From: Tulasnella sp. 424
Lineage: Eukaryota; Basidiomycota; Agaricomycetes; Cantharellales; Tulasnellaceae
Direction: 5' to 3'
Assembly (NCBI GenBank): GCA_019633425.1
Contig: WSUB01000303.1
Coordinates: forward strand, 1 to 29,610
Length of the DNA stretch: 29,610 bases
The stretch's first letter is position 1; each line of letters begins with the position of its first letter. Positions 11,529 through 20,930 of this stretch are shown here, in pieces. Both the position numbers and the translations under genes were made by a program. The notes beneath the pieces were generated by a model, which saw nothing but the letters and a program-made list of their open reading frames with translations, was not told the origin of the DNA and ran no database searches.

Positions 11529-12839
11529 CTACGTTGTCACAGGAGTATAACCCATCTATGACCTTACCTCCTGCATCCGTAGATAGTAATATACATACTG
11601 CGAGCCTGTAACAAGAATGATGTTTCGGTTTCATTTAATTACTGGTACCTTCCCCCAGTTTCCGCATTGCGATACTTCCAGCACTTGATCCCCCAATTGC
11701 CTGACTCTCGGGAGGATGACGAAGTTCGGCAGACCATGCCGAACGGGGTCAGCGGCGTCTCGACTGGTGCCAAGCGGACTTCCTGACGCTGTGCCACGAA
11801 TTCGAAACCTTGTATCAAGCGCCCGTTCAGTAGGTAAGCATCAAAGCTTGATTCCATTTTCGTGTATATCCGTGTATTTCAAAGCACTGACTCAATGGTC
11901 TTTTTGAAATTTGAGCCAAGAACCGTCCACCTATCTAACACGTCCGCGGCGTTATAGGGGTTCGGTATCCGAAGGCGCTGCACGACACAAGTGTGGCACT
12001 GCTCGTAATCACTATCGCATTCCAATCTAAGCTAATTTTGGTCAGTTTATTTTTAGCTCGATCACTTCTTTTCGGGTTTGCCAAGCGTTATTATTGGTGC
12101 CAAGACATGCCCTCACCACTCGCGTTTGGGAACGGGGGAATGAGGCGTGTAAATTTAGGACACTCCGGGCTTGGCTCGGCATGGTGTGTGAAGGACCCCA
12201 GACGCCCCGAACGCCCTGACCTCTTTTCAGGTTTGTCGAGTAAGTTCCTTTTTGACAGTCGAACAGAACGAAGGCTGATCTTGGACGATGGAGCAGGACT
12301 CAGTCACTGAAGTCTGTAGCTTAGACGGGTTGACGATATCACACCTCGCTTATTACAGAGTCCATGAAACGGGCCAACCCGGGTAGAATCACAATGTGCC
12401 ACTTCAACTTTAGGTGGTCGATAATACACAATTTGATACGGTACGTACCTTTGACTGTCGGTGCTTGAGATTGGATTCATGTTCTCCAGTAGCTGTGTCC
12501 TTCGTCTAGATTAGCCTTTCAAGAGCGTCAGGGGTCCTCTTTGCCGATTTGACGTCCAGGCCCATGCTGAAGAAATGCACAAAGTCGTCATCCCAACTTC
12601 CAAGAGGCAGTGTGGACTCGGGTCTGTGGTAGTTCAACGACAGCTGGGCGGCTAACCTTTTCCTCGTTCGTTCAACGAGTCGGATGCACACGGGACACAC
12701 TGCCAGCCTCGGAGACACCGTGCCTCAGGTGAGAATCTGCAAAGGAAGAGTCGGCTGGAGTACTTGAAAAAGGGGGACGTTGACTGGGTGAAGGGTCGCC
12801 TCAGGACCCCACACCAGATCTTTCACCTCTCAAGCTATC
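11529..12839 (+). repeat. Upstream region of protease C, first copy of a duplicated block of about 1.1 kb
   Basis: From about 11725 to the ATG of C this stretch aligns in patches with 14691-15811 upstream of protease D. Shared landmarks: the TTCGGCA inverted repeat, GGCGCTGCAC..GTGGCACTGCTC, CTAAGCTAATTTTGG..CAGTTTATTTTTAGCTCGATC, and the last 350 nt before each ATG (CAGGGGTCCTCTTTGCCGAT and CACCGTGCCTCAGGTGAG). It probably contains the promoter. No coding sequence recognised. D has TTTAAAA about 80 nt before its ATG, while the aligned site here reads TTGAAAA. Confidence 0.7.
11725..11743. repeat. Inverted repeat TTCGGCA-N5-TGCCGAA, copy 1
   Basis: Perfect 7-bp arms around GACCA, followed by CGGGGTCAGCGG. 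Lies about 1.1 kb before the ATG of protease C. Equivalent elements stand before D and E. Confidence 0.6.
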
Positions 12840-14332
12840 ATGATGCCTCTCACTTCACTTGTCAAGGTGGTGATGTGTCTACTATTGACCTCGCCCTCTC
12901 TCATCTCCGCCACACCACTCTCATCCGAACAATCTGAAACTCCTCGGGCACGAGTAGTCCCAGTCCACAACCGGCATGCAGCAGCTCGGCAGGCCGAGAT
13001 CTTCGACTCGGCGCATCATGCGAAGCGAGAAGTTCAAAGGATGCGAAGTCGAGTTCAGCGCTTCTCTGAGACGATGGAGAGGTCCGGAGTGCAAGTTGAG
13101 AACTTCGGATCAAAGAGGGACTCTGTCGTTGCTTCGGCACCCTACGACATTAGAAGTGCTCGGCGGACCGCGATGACCAAACGGCAAGGCTCCGCGGCCA
13201 ACCCTTTGAATAATTACATGGACACGAGTGAGTAACATGCGAAGCCCTTGAGAACTTGAATTCTTGGCGCTAACGAGGTCTCCGAACTGTATAGTGGTTT
13301 ACGGCGACTTGTCCGTCGGTACACCTTCTCAGACCATCACGGTGCTATTCGACACCGGCTCTTCGGATTTATTAATCCCAATCTCCAAGTGCAAAGCTTG
13401 TGTCCCACCGTTCTTTGACCCTCGCAAATCTACCACATACTCCGATCTTAAAACACACTTCAACACCTCGTTCGCTGGAGGGGCCACTGCCTCGGGGTAC
13501 CTCGCCTCGGACACCGTGTCCCTAGGAGACCTGTCGGTTGAGAACCAGATATTCGCCATCCTCGATGAAGCCTCAGCCGATTTCGACAATCCAAACTCGG
13601 GGTTGATTGGACTCAGGTTTCAAAGTACCGCCGAATCGCGTGCTACCCCTTGGTTCATCAACTTGGCGAACGCGGGCAAGTTGGCTTCGAATGTCGTTGC
13701 GTTTTATATTAGTCGGCAAGAAGCCCCCGGATCTGAGGCATGCATTGGATGTGTGGACTCGAGCAAGTTTACTGGTGAACCGGAGTATTTTCCCTTGTAT
13801 CCTGGGAATGCGAGCCAATCAGATTGGACCATTGTGGTGAGTAAACTATCAGAACCGCAAACGACTTGACCCTGGTTCTTACATACTATTGTGTTTCTGT
13901 CCTGCGATTGAAATTGTGCAGACCCAAGGGATGACGTACGACAACAAACCCGTCTTGGATGGTCAACTTATAGCCGCGTTTGACACTGGAGGTCCTTACA
14001 CCCTTGTCCCGACCAAACTTGCGGAGGCTTTGCACTCCCACTTCCCCGACTCTCAATATGACACAAATATCAGTGGGTACACCTTCCCGTGCGACAAGGC
14101 GTCGTCAATCGCGCCGATTGGATGGATATTTGGTACATCCCCGACGGTGTTCAACATCCACCCGAGCCAGCTAAACCTCGGAGAGGTGACGAAAGGGTCG
14201 AACAGGTGTCTCAGCGCTATTTTCCCGGACGACCAAGATTCCATTGCGCTCATTGGAGACGCGTTCTTGAGCAGCTGGTACTCGATCTTTGATTACGGTA
14301 ATCTGCGAATGGGCTTCGCGGAGGCTATTTGA
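12840..14332 (+). CDS. Secreted aspartic protease-like protein (family A1) with atypical active site, protease C
   Basis: Three exons: 12840-13227, 13295-13836, 13922-14332, 446 aa. Signal peptide about MMPLTSLVKVVMCLLLTSPSLISA, then a basic propeptide ending MTKRQG (Kex2-type site). The first catalytic motif VLFDTGSSDLLIP (Asp 149) is normal. The second reads AAFDTGGPYTLVP (Asp 331): Gly 334 replaces the Ser/Thr usual in D[ST]G[ST]. The flap is also changed: FAGGA at 189-193 where paralogues have FGDGS, and GLRFQS replaces GFGFQS. Cysteine pairs CKAC and CIGC are kept. Intron positions match D and E. The frame is intact, so the gene is probably expressed, but activity may be reduced or lost. 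This is the most diverged of the three-exon group. Confidence 0.85.
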
Positions 14333-14413
14333 CGGTTTGACGGCCTTCCTGGTTTCTTTTCTCGTTTCTTGTTTTCCGTTTTCTTTCCAGACTTCTTGGA
14401 TTTTGGTATGAGC

Positions 14414-14515
14414 GATGAGTATTCCGTTGGGTTCATCGGGGACGCGTTCTTGAGTAGCTGGTGCTCGATCTTTGATTATGGCAATATGGGAATTGGTTTT
14501 GCAGAAGCTCTCTGA
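14414..14515 (+). pseudogene. C-terminal relic of another aspartic protease copy
   Basis: Thirty-four codons ending in TGA read DEYSVGFIGDAFLSSWCSIF then DYGNMGIGFAEAL. They repeat the last part of exon 3 of protease C, which ends about 80 nt upstream (IALIGDAFLSSWYSIFDYGN). The relic is in frame but has no start and no upstream exons, and Tyr is replaced by Cys in SSWYS. It is best read as the surviving tail of a copy deleted between C and D, or as the product of unequal crossing-over in the 3' ends. Confidence 0.75.
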
Positions 14516-14690
14516 CTTTCTCTTCTTCCTGTCTTGTTTCCTCCGTCTCAGCTTTTTTGCGGTATCGGCGTGTACATTACGAGTTTGGAACAGCTTTATC
14601 ACGTTCTGCTGCTTCCGGCTCATGAATGGTATAACAAAATCAACGGTTAGCTGTCTTTTTGCCGAGTGCCGGGGGAGTACCGAGCTCATA

Positions 14691-14709
14691 TTCGGCAGGC
14701 TGTGCCGAA
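14691..14709. repeat. Inverted repeat TTCGGCA-N5-TGCCGAA, copy 2
   Basis: Perfect 7-bp arms around GGCTG, followed by CGGGGTTAACGGGG. About 1.1 kb before the ATG of protease D. Confidence 0.6.
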
Positions 14710-15005
14710 CGGGGTTAACGGGGTTTGAAACCAGCTGACTTCCTGGTGCAGTGCCACACTTCGAGCTTCTTCAAATGCATGTGAGCGAACCAACGCCCGA
14801 TTACATTTCCGTACCCTTTCGCGTCTCCGAGCCCTGACGCAATGATCTTTTTTGAAATTGGAGGAAGAATCATCCACCCATCAATCCCTCCGCGACATCA
14901 CGGGGGTTTCGATATCCGGAGGCGCTGCACATATGTGGCACTGCTCATAATGCCTTCACATTCCAATCTAAGCTAATTTTGGCCAGTTTATTTTTAGCTC
15001 GATCC

Positions 15006-15047
15006 CTTCTTTTCGTCTTTGCCAAGCTTCTTTTCGTTCTTGCCAAG
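15006..15047. repeat. Local tandem duplication, 2 x 21 bp
   Basis: CTTCTTTTCGTCTTTGCCAAG (15006-15026) is followed directly by a copy differing at two positions (15027-15047). The equivalent block upstream of protease C holds a single, more diverged unit, so the doubling arose after the C/D duplication. Confidence 0.75.
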
Positions 15048-15811
15048 TTTGGTCTATTAATGGTGCGAAGAAATGCCCTCCCGGTCATCCTCGCATTTGG
15101 GGGCGGAGGGAATGAGGCGTGTAAATTTAGGACATTCTGGGCTGGGCTCGGCATGGCGTGTGGGGGCTCCCAGACCCCCAAACGCCCCGGCCACCTTTTA
15201 GGTTTGAGAGTGAGTTCCTAGTCGATAGTCGACAAAACGAACGCTGATATTGTATGATGGACCAGGATTCAGTCACTGAAATCACTAGCTTAGACAGTAG
15301 ATGACGTCGCCTTGCCTGCTTAGAGTCTGGGAAGCGGTGCAAAGATAACATCGATTCTCACTTTACCCATTCAATTGAGATGGATGATAAGACACAATTT
15401 CTCAAGATGTGTATCTTTGACTGTCGGTTTTTTAGATTGGATTCACGTTCACCAGCAGCTGTGTTCTCCATCGAGATTAGTCTTTCAGGAGTGTCAGGGG
15501 TCCTCTTTGCCGATTTGACGTCCGGATCCATCCATGCTGAAACCGGGCACAGATTCGTCATTGCAGCTTCAAAGAGGCAGTGCGAACTCGGGCCCGTGGT
15601 AGTTTCCAGCTGGGCGGCTAACCTTTTCCTCGTTTCGTTCATCAAGTCGGATGCACGCGCGGCACACTGCCAGCCCCGAGGACACCGTGCCTCAGGTGAG
15701 GATGTGGAGAGGAAGAGTCGGTTGTGAGATTTAAAAATGGAGACTTTGACTTTGTAAAGGAGTCCCCAAGACCCTCATACCAACCCTCGTTCCCTCGAAT
15801 ATCGCTTACTC

Positions 15812-17305
15812 ATGGTGCATCTCTCTTCCCTTGTAAGGGTGGTGGTGGGTTTGCTTCTCACCTCGCCCTCTCTTATCTCCGCAACACCACTCCCATCCGA
15901 AAACTCTGAAGCCCCCAAAGCGCGAATAGTCCCAATCGCCAATCGGCGTGCAGTCGCTGGTCAGGCTGGAGCATACGACGCGGAGCAACATGCGAAGAGC
16001 GAGGTCCAGCGGAGGCGAAAGCGGGTTCAGCGGTTCTCTGAGATGATGGAAAGGTCTGGAGTGCAACTCGATGGCCTTGTGGCAGGGAGGGACTCGGCTG
16101 CAGCTCCGGCCCCGTACGACATTGGAGGGGTTCGGCGAGCTGCAATGGCTAAACGGCAAGGCTCGGCGGCAGACCCTTTGAATAACTACAAGGACATGCG
16201 TGAGTAAAATTATTACCCCAGCCAGAGGTAGACTTCGTGGTGCTGACAAACTTTTCGAATGGTGTAGAGGTATACGGAGATCTATCCGTCGGTACCCCCT
16301 CTCAGACCACCTCCGTCCAGTTCGACACCGGGTCTTCGGACTTACTCATCGCAATCTCCAAGTGCAAAGCTTGTGTCGGCCCATTCTTCGATCCTACAAA
16401 GTCTTCCACTTACTCCGACCTGAAAACGCATTTCAATACTTCGTTCGGTGATGGGTCTACGGCGACGGGTTACCTCGCTTCAGACACCGTATCCCTCGGG
16501 GACCTCTCAGTTAATAACCAAATATTCGCCATCATCGATGAAGCTGCCGACGGTTTCGACAAGCCAAACTCCGGGTTGATCGGGTTCGGGTTTCAATCTA
16601 TCGCCCAAACGAATGCCACTCCTTGGTTCTTCAATCTGGCGAACGAGGGCAAGTTGGCTTCGAAGGTGTCTTCGTTTTATATCAGTCGACAAGAAGCCGC
16701 CGGGTCGGAGGCGTGCATAGGATGCGTCGACTCGAGCAAGTTTACTGGGGAGGCAGAGTACTTTCCATTGTACCCTGGGAACGCCAGCCAAGCACTTTGG
16801 AGCATTGTGGTGAGTAAATCACCAAAACCGCAAAGGACTTGACCCTGGTTCTTACATACTGTTATGTTTCTGTCCTGCGATCAAAATTGTGCAGACCCAA
16901 GGGATGACATACGACAACAAACCCGTCTTGGATGGACAACTTATAGCCGCGTTTGACACCGGAGGACCCTACACTGTTGTCCCCACCAAGGTTGCGGAGG
17001 CTTTACACTCCCACTTCCCTGACCCTCAATACGATGCGACCGCCGGTCGGTATACCTTCCCATGTGACAAGGCGTCTTCGATTGCTCCAATCGGATGGAT
17101 GTTTGGTACATCGTCGACAGTGTTCAACATTCACCCGAGCCAGCTGAACCTCGGAGAGGTGTCGAAAGGGTCGAACAGGTGCATCAGCGCTATTTTCCCG
17201 AGCGACCAATATTCCATGGCGCTCATCGGAGACGCGTTCTTGAGCAGCTGGTACTCGATATTTGATTATGGTAATATGCGATTGGGCTTTGCGGAGGCTG
17301 TTTGA
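15812..17305 (+). CDS. Secreted aspartic protease-like protein (family A1) with DTGG second motif, protease D
   Basis: Three exons: 15812-16199, 16268-16809, 16895-17305, 446 aa, with each exon the same length as in protease C. Signal peptide about MVHLSSLVRVVVGLLLTSPSLISA; propeptide ends MAKRQG. First motif VQFDTGSSDLLIA (Asp 149). Flap FGDGS, with Phe in place of the usual Tyr. Second motif AAFDTGGPYTVVP (Asp 331), sharing with C the replacement of the fourth residue by Gly. Cysteine pairs CKAC and CIGC are present. Intron 2 is 85 nt in both genes and highly similar, pointing to recent duplication or gene conversion. D keeps the normal flap acids lost in C, so it is more likely than C to be catalytic. 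Confidence 0.87.
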
Positions 17306-17473
17306 GGGTCTTCCTGGTTTCTTCTCTCGTTTCTTGTTTTCAGTTTTCTTTCCACAGACTTCTTGGGCTTTTTGTATTGACACGGATACTCTGGATTTGG
17401 ATTAGTGTTGTAACGTTCCGATCTACGACTAGTATAATGCAATAAATGGTTAGCCTGTCTTTGCTCGCTCAGA

Positions 17474-17492
17474 TTCGGCAGGATGTGCCGAA
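17474..17492. repeat. Inverted repeat TTCGGCA-N5-TGCCGAA, copy 3
   Basis: Perfect 7-bp arms around GGATG, followed by CGGGGCTAACGG. About 0.9 kb before the ATG of protease E. A TTAGCCTGTCTTT lead-in resembles that of copy 2. Confidence 0.6.
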
Positions 17493-18276
17493 CGGGGCTA
17501 ACGGTGTTTCGAGCCGCGTCGACCTCACCGATGCGATGAATCCGTCCTATGTCAAAGGTCCGAAGAGTTTGTTCATATTAAGCCAATCCCCGTTCACGAA
17601 TAGTGTAGCGCATTCAATACACCAATATCAACAGGCGGCTCTTTTGTGCCTGCAGAGCGGCCGCAAGGAGCATGCACATTGCATGATCAGGAACTAAGCG
17701 GAGCGGAATCGGGTGAAACGGATTTAACGGGCGTTGAATTTCTCGCCAAGAGACTCACACCGCCTCATTGCCAGCTCCAGCCACAAGCGCCTCATGCTGG
17801 ATATGCACATGGTGACCAACTTGCCGTCCAACTTTAGTCATGTGTCGTCAGCCCCAAGCTACCCTTCGCTTTTGGGCAGTTGTCAAATTTGGTGCGGAGT
17901 GGGGATGATTTCCCGGATCCCCGACCCCGCTTGTATTCACACCCTCTGCCTGGTTCTATTTACAGTCGACTCTCTCGCTCTCCCGAATGCTATATCAAGT
18001 GATAGAAACGGGGTTTTTTTTTACCTATCCGGGTGTCGGGGTGGGCCGACGGCAAGCCGATGCACAGCCACCGCGCGTCGGATGGACAGCTCGGGCAATT
18101 ACCCGATACATGCGATGAGTTGTTCGGTATTCACTCGTTTTGGTCACTTACCAACGCGGTGCCCGATGCACGCGTCCCGTTACCCGCGCTAACGTGACAG
18201 CGCCTACCCGCTTTCTCCTTTTCCGCAGTGGCTTGCTCGGTTTCAGTCATCGCATTCGTCCGCATTTCGTGAGGGG

Positions 18277-18283
18277 TATAAAG
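18277..18283 (+). promoter_or_regulatory. TATA box of protease E
   Basis: TATAAAG about 100 nt before the ATG at 18379. The intervening leader is pyrimidine-rich, as is common for fungal 5' ends. Confidence 0.55.
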
Positions 18284-18378
18284 ATCTCCTCGGAGTCGTC
18301 GGAGTGAGGACATCATCTCACATCCCACTCTCAATTCTTCCCTTTTCTCCTCCTTCCTACCACCTAAATCCAATTTTA

Positions 18379-19832
18379 ATGCTTTACGTACCTCTCCTCT
18401 CAACGGCACTCCTCGCCGCCTCGTCATTCGTCTATGCAACCCCGGTCCCAGCGGAGCAAAAGCTTGCCGAAAAGGCAAAAATCATTCCATTCGTGAACAA
18501 GCATGCTGTGGTACGCAACTCGGAGAACTACTCGCATTCGGCCGTCTCCAAACGCGACCTCCACCGCATCCAGCAGCGCAACGAACGTATCGCTGCGGTC
18601 AAGAGATCCGGATACAAGGCAGTCAAGACGAAGAGAAAGGCAGCTGCTCTTGAGCCATACGACATCGGTGCTGCCCGGCGAGCGGCCATGAAGAAGCGGC
18701 AAGGCAACTCCGCCGCGAACTCATTAGTCAACGAAAGCGACAACTGTAAGCACAATTCCCCACGCCCAAGCCTCGAACCTTTCTCCTAATTAAGCTTCTT
18801 TTTTCTCGACAGTGTACTATGGTAACCTGTCAGTCGGTACTCCAGCCCAAGTAACCACCATCGACTTCGACACCGGGTCTTCCGACTTGATCATCCCCTC
18901 CGCCGAGTGCACCACGTGCGTCGGCCCCTTCTACAACCCCGCCACCTCCACTTCCTTCACCAACGCCAACACAGCATTCAACACTTCCTTCGGTGACGGT
19001 TCAACAGCCTCGGGCGTCCTGTCATCCGAAACCATCGCTGTGGGCTCCTTGTCCGTGACGAGCCAACCTTTCGCCGTCATCACCGGTTCCACCGGCAACT
19101 TTGACGGACCGAATTCCGGCTTGATGGGTCTCGCTTTCGAGTCGATCGCTCAGACGAAAGCTACCCCGTGGTTCTTCAACTTGGCGAATAGCGGGAAGTT
19201 GGCGTCGAACCTGTTTTCGTTTTACCTGAGCCGGCAAGGAGCTGAAGGTTCCGAGTTGTGCATTGGGTGCATCGACTCGACCAAGTTCACCGGTCAACCT
19301 GAATACTTCCCTCTTGTTCCTGGCAATGCTAGTCAGAGCGTCTGGGATATCGTCGTAAGTATCACTTCTCTCATCTAAGCATACGAGTTTCAGTGCTAAT
19401 TTTGACATGCCATCCCCGTAGAACGATGGTTTTACCTACAATAACGCTGTAGTCACCCAACGTCTCGTCGCCATCATCGACTCTGGTACATCCCTCATCT
19501 ACATCCCCCCATCCCAGGCCGCAGCCCTCTACTCCAAAATCCCCGGTGCTCAACTCCACACCGACGGAACGCACTACGTCTTCCCCTGCGCCTCCGCTTC
19601 AACCATGAGTCCAGTCGGCATCGCGTTCTCTGGAAGTACCAGCGTGTTCAACATCCAACCTTCTCAGTTCAACTTGGGACCAATAGCACAAGGTTCGGAG
19701 TCGTGCGCTGGTGCGATCGTGTCGTCCGGCTCGGAAGATAGTGTTGCGCTGGTGGGAGATGCGTTCATCAGCTCGTGGTACTCCATTTTCGACTATGGTA
19801 ATATGCGCGTTGGATTCGCTCAGGCTGTCTAA
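18379..19832 (+). CDS. Secreted pepsin-like aspartic protease (family A1), protease E
   Basis: Three exons: 18379-18745, 18813-19354, 19422-19832, 439 aa. Exons 2 and 3 have exactly the lengths found in C and D. Signal peptide about MLYVPLLSTALLAASSFVYA. The long basic propeptide ends MKKRQG, a Kex2-type site. Both catalytic motifs are canonical: IDFDTGSSDLIIP (Asp 142) and AIIDSGTSLIYIP (Asp 323). The flap is FGDGS; GLMGLAFESIAQTKATPWFF and ELCIGCIDSTKFTG match the family. C-terminus VGFAQAV. Expected to be an active extracellular acid protease and, of the three-exon group, the one with the most typical active site. A relic of a close copy lies at 24664. Confidence 0.9.
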
Positions 19833-20930
19833 TCGGTCCTGCGCTTTTCCTCTCACACTCTCTCTTCACTTCTTTCCTTCATCTCTTCTTCTACTCCTTC
19901 TTTTATCATTCCCGCATGCGTTCTTTTGTACTTCACGGACCTTCATCAGTTTTACACACACGGATACGGAATGTATTATTACAAGTAGCGTGATTCTGTC
20001 TCCCAATCTTACATAATAGTTGGTTAATTTTCTCTTTTTTCTTGGGAACCAGGAGCCCTTGCGCGCGACAATGCCTGTGCTTCGAGCCCGCAGACGTCAT
20101 GAAAACTGGACATGGTTCGGAGCCGACCGGGTGCCTATGGTGCTGAACTCGGCGGACCAGCAGTAATATACAAGCGAGGAAGGCGTTTTTGGTGCTCACC
20201 GAACAGAATGTCAAGGTGGAGGATGGGATTCGACATGTGGCGCCGTGCGAGGAGCAAAGCGGTCAAAGCTGATCGACTTGTACCGGGGATAAGAGGCTTA
20301 GATCCGTGAGCCTAACACCAAATGGTCCCGCAAGCTAACCCAGTCTCCGGTTCCACAGTCCGGGGCACGGCTTCAAGCAAAAGCCCCTATATGGTGACTC
20401 ATTTCGTTTGTGGCGTCTGCTGCAGGGTCTCGCGCACTTAGGAACGTGCCGTGCTGCACAAGTCAAAACTCCCCCCTGTCGACCTGCTTCTTTGGGAAAC
20501 CCCGCAAGAAACGGAGGTGTGGCGAGTGGTAAAGGACGTTCACGCAATATGTCCCCAGCCAGTCGATTTTGCACGCCCGGAGTGAACTCGGTGGACTTTG
20601 AGTGATAGATGATCAACTACAAATAATTGGGGCGTTTCTGGCAAGGACTACGCTAGCCTCTATCTCCTTGTAACCAATACAACCGCCGCGACCCGCCGTC
20701 GCTCGCCACAACAGTGTACAACAAGCTTTACTTTGATCGGAAGGGCTCTACAGGTCAGAATAAGGTGCGCGTTTTCCCCGCTTCGAACCGCATTCCCCTT
20801 TCGTGCGTACACATGTACAGTACACATTCTGTACACATCCTTCGCATGCTTTAAGTCTTCACCACAAGCTCGAACTGCACCATTTCACCTTCTCCCAACC
20901 CCTCTTCAACCGTAGTTGACTTCACTGAAC
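19833..20930 (+). other. Intergenic region between protease E and the kinase-TPR gene
   Basis: Begins with a pyrimidine-rich probable 3' UTR of E. No coding sequence recognised to 20930. The right end holds the promoter repeats of the kinase gene. Confidence 0.4.
20807..20838 (+). promoter_or_regulatory. Three direct GTACACAT repeats upstream of the kinase-TPR gene
   Basis: GTACACAT occurs at 20807-20814, 20820-20827 and 20831-20838, ending 92 nt before the ATG. The repeats also form GTACACATGTAC and similar palindromic words. Clustering at promoter distance suggests a transcription-factor array. The factor is unknown. Confidence 0.4.

Larger units (their letters stand above)
14516..15811 (+). 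repeat. Upstream region of protease D, second copy of the duplicated block of about 1.1 kb
   Basis: Partner of 11725-12839, with many shared segments of high similarity separated by indels. Contains the inverted repeat at 14691 and, at 15730-15736, TTTAAAA about 80 nt before the ATG as a TATA-like candidate. No coding sequence recognised. Confidence 0.7.
17306..18378 (+). other. Intergenic region between proteases D and E
   Basis: No gene recognised. Contains the third TTCGGCA inverted repeat (17474-17492). Between about 18000 and 18190 lies a GC-rich patch rich in CGGGT/ACCCG words and a GTCGG..CCGAC inverted repeat, perhaps a degraded transposable element, which cannot be confirmed. The E promoter lies at the right end. 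Confidence 0.4.

Noticed and set aside
14171..14689. Minus-strand open frame of 172 codons
   Set aside because: It is antisense to protease C exon 3 and the C-terminal relic, whose plus-strand reading matches the A1 family.
16003..16200. Reading the exon 1 end of protease D through into the intron (stop shortly after)
   Set aside because: Splicing at 16199/16268 gives the conserved YGDLSVGTP join; C and E use the same intron position and phase.
18000..18190. LTR or terminal inverted repeat element
   Set aside because: CGGGT/ACCCG words and a short inverted repeat are present, but no paired ends or target-site duplication could be found.
15812..19832. Proteases C, D and E as one multi-domain gene
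   Set aside because: Each has its own signal peptide, propeptide, stop codon and upstream region.
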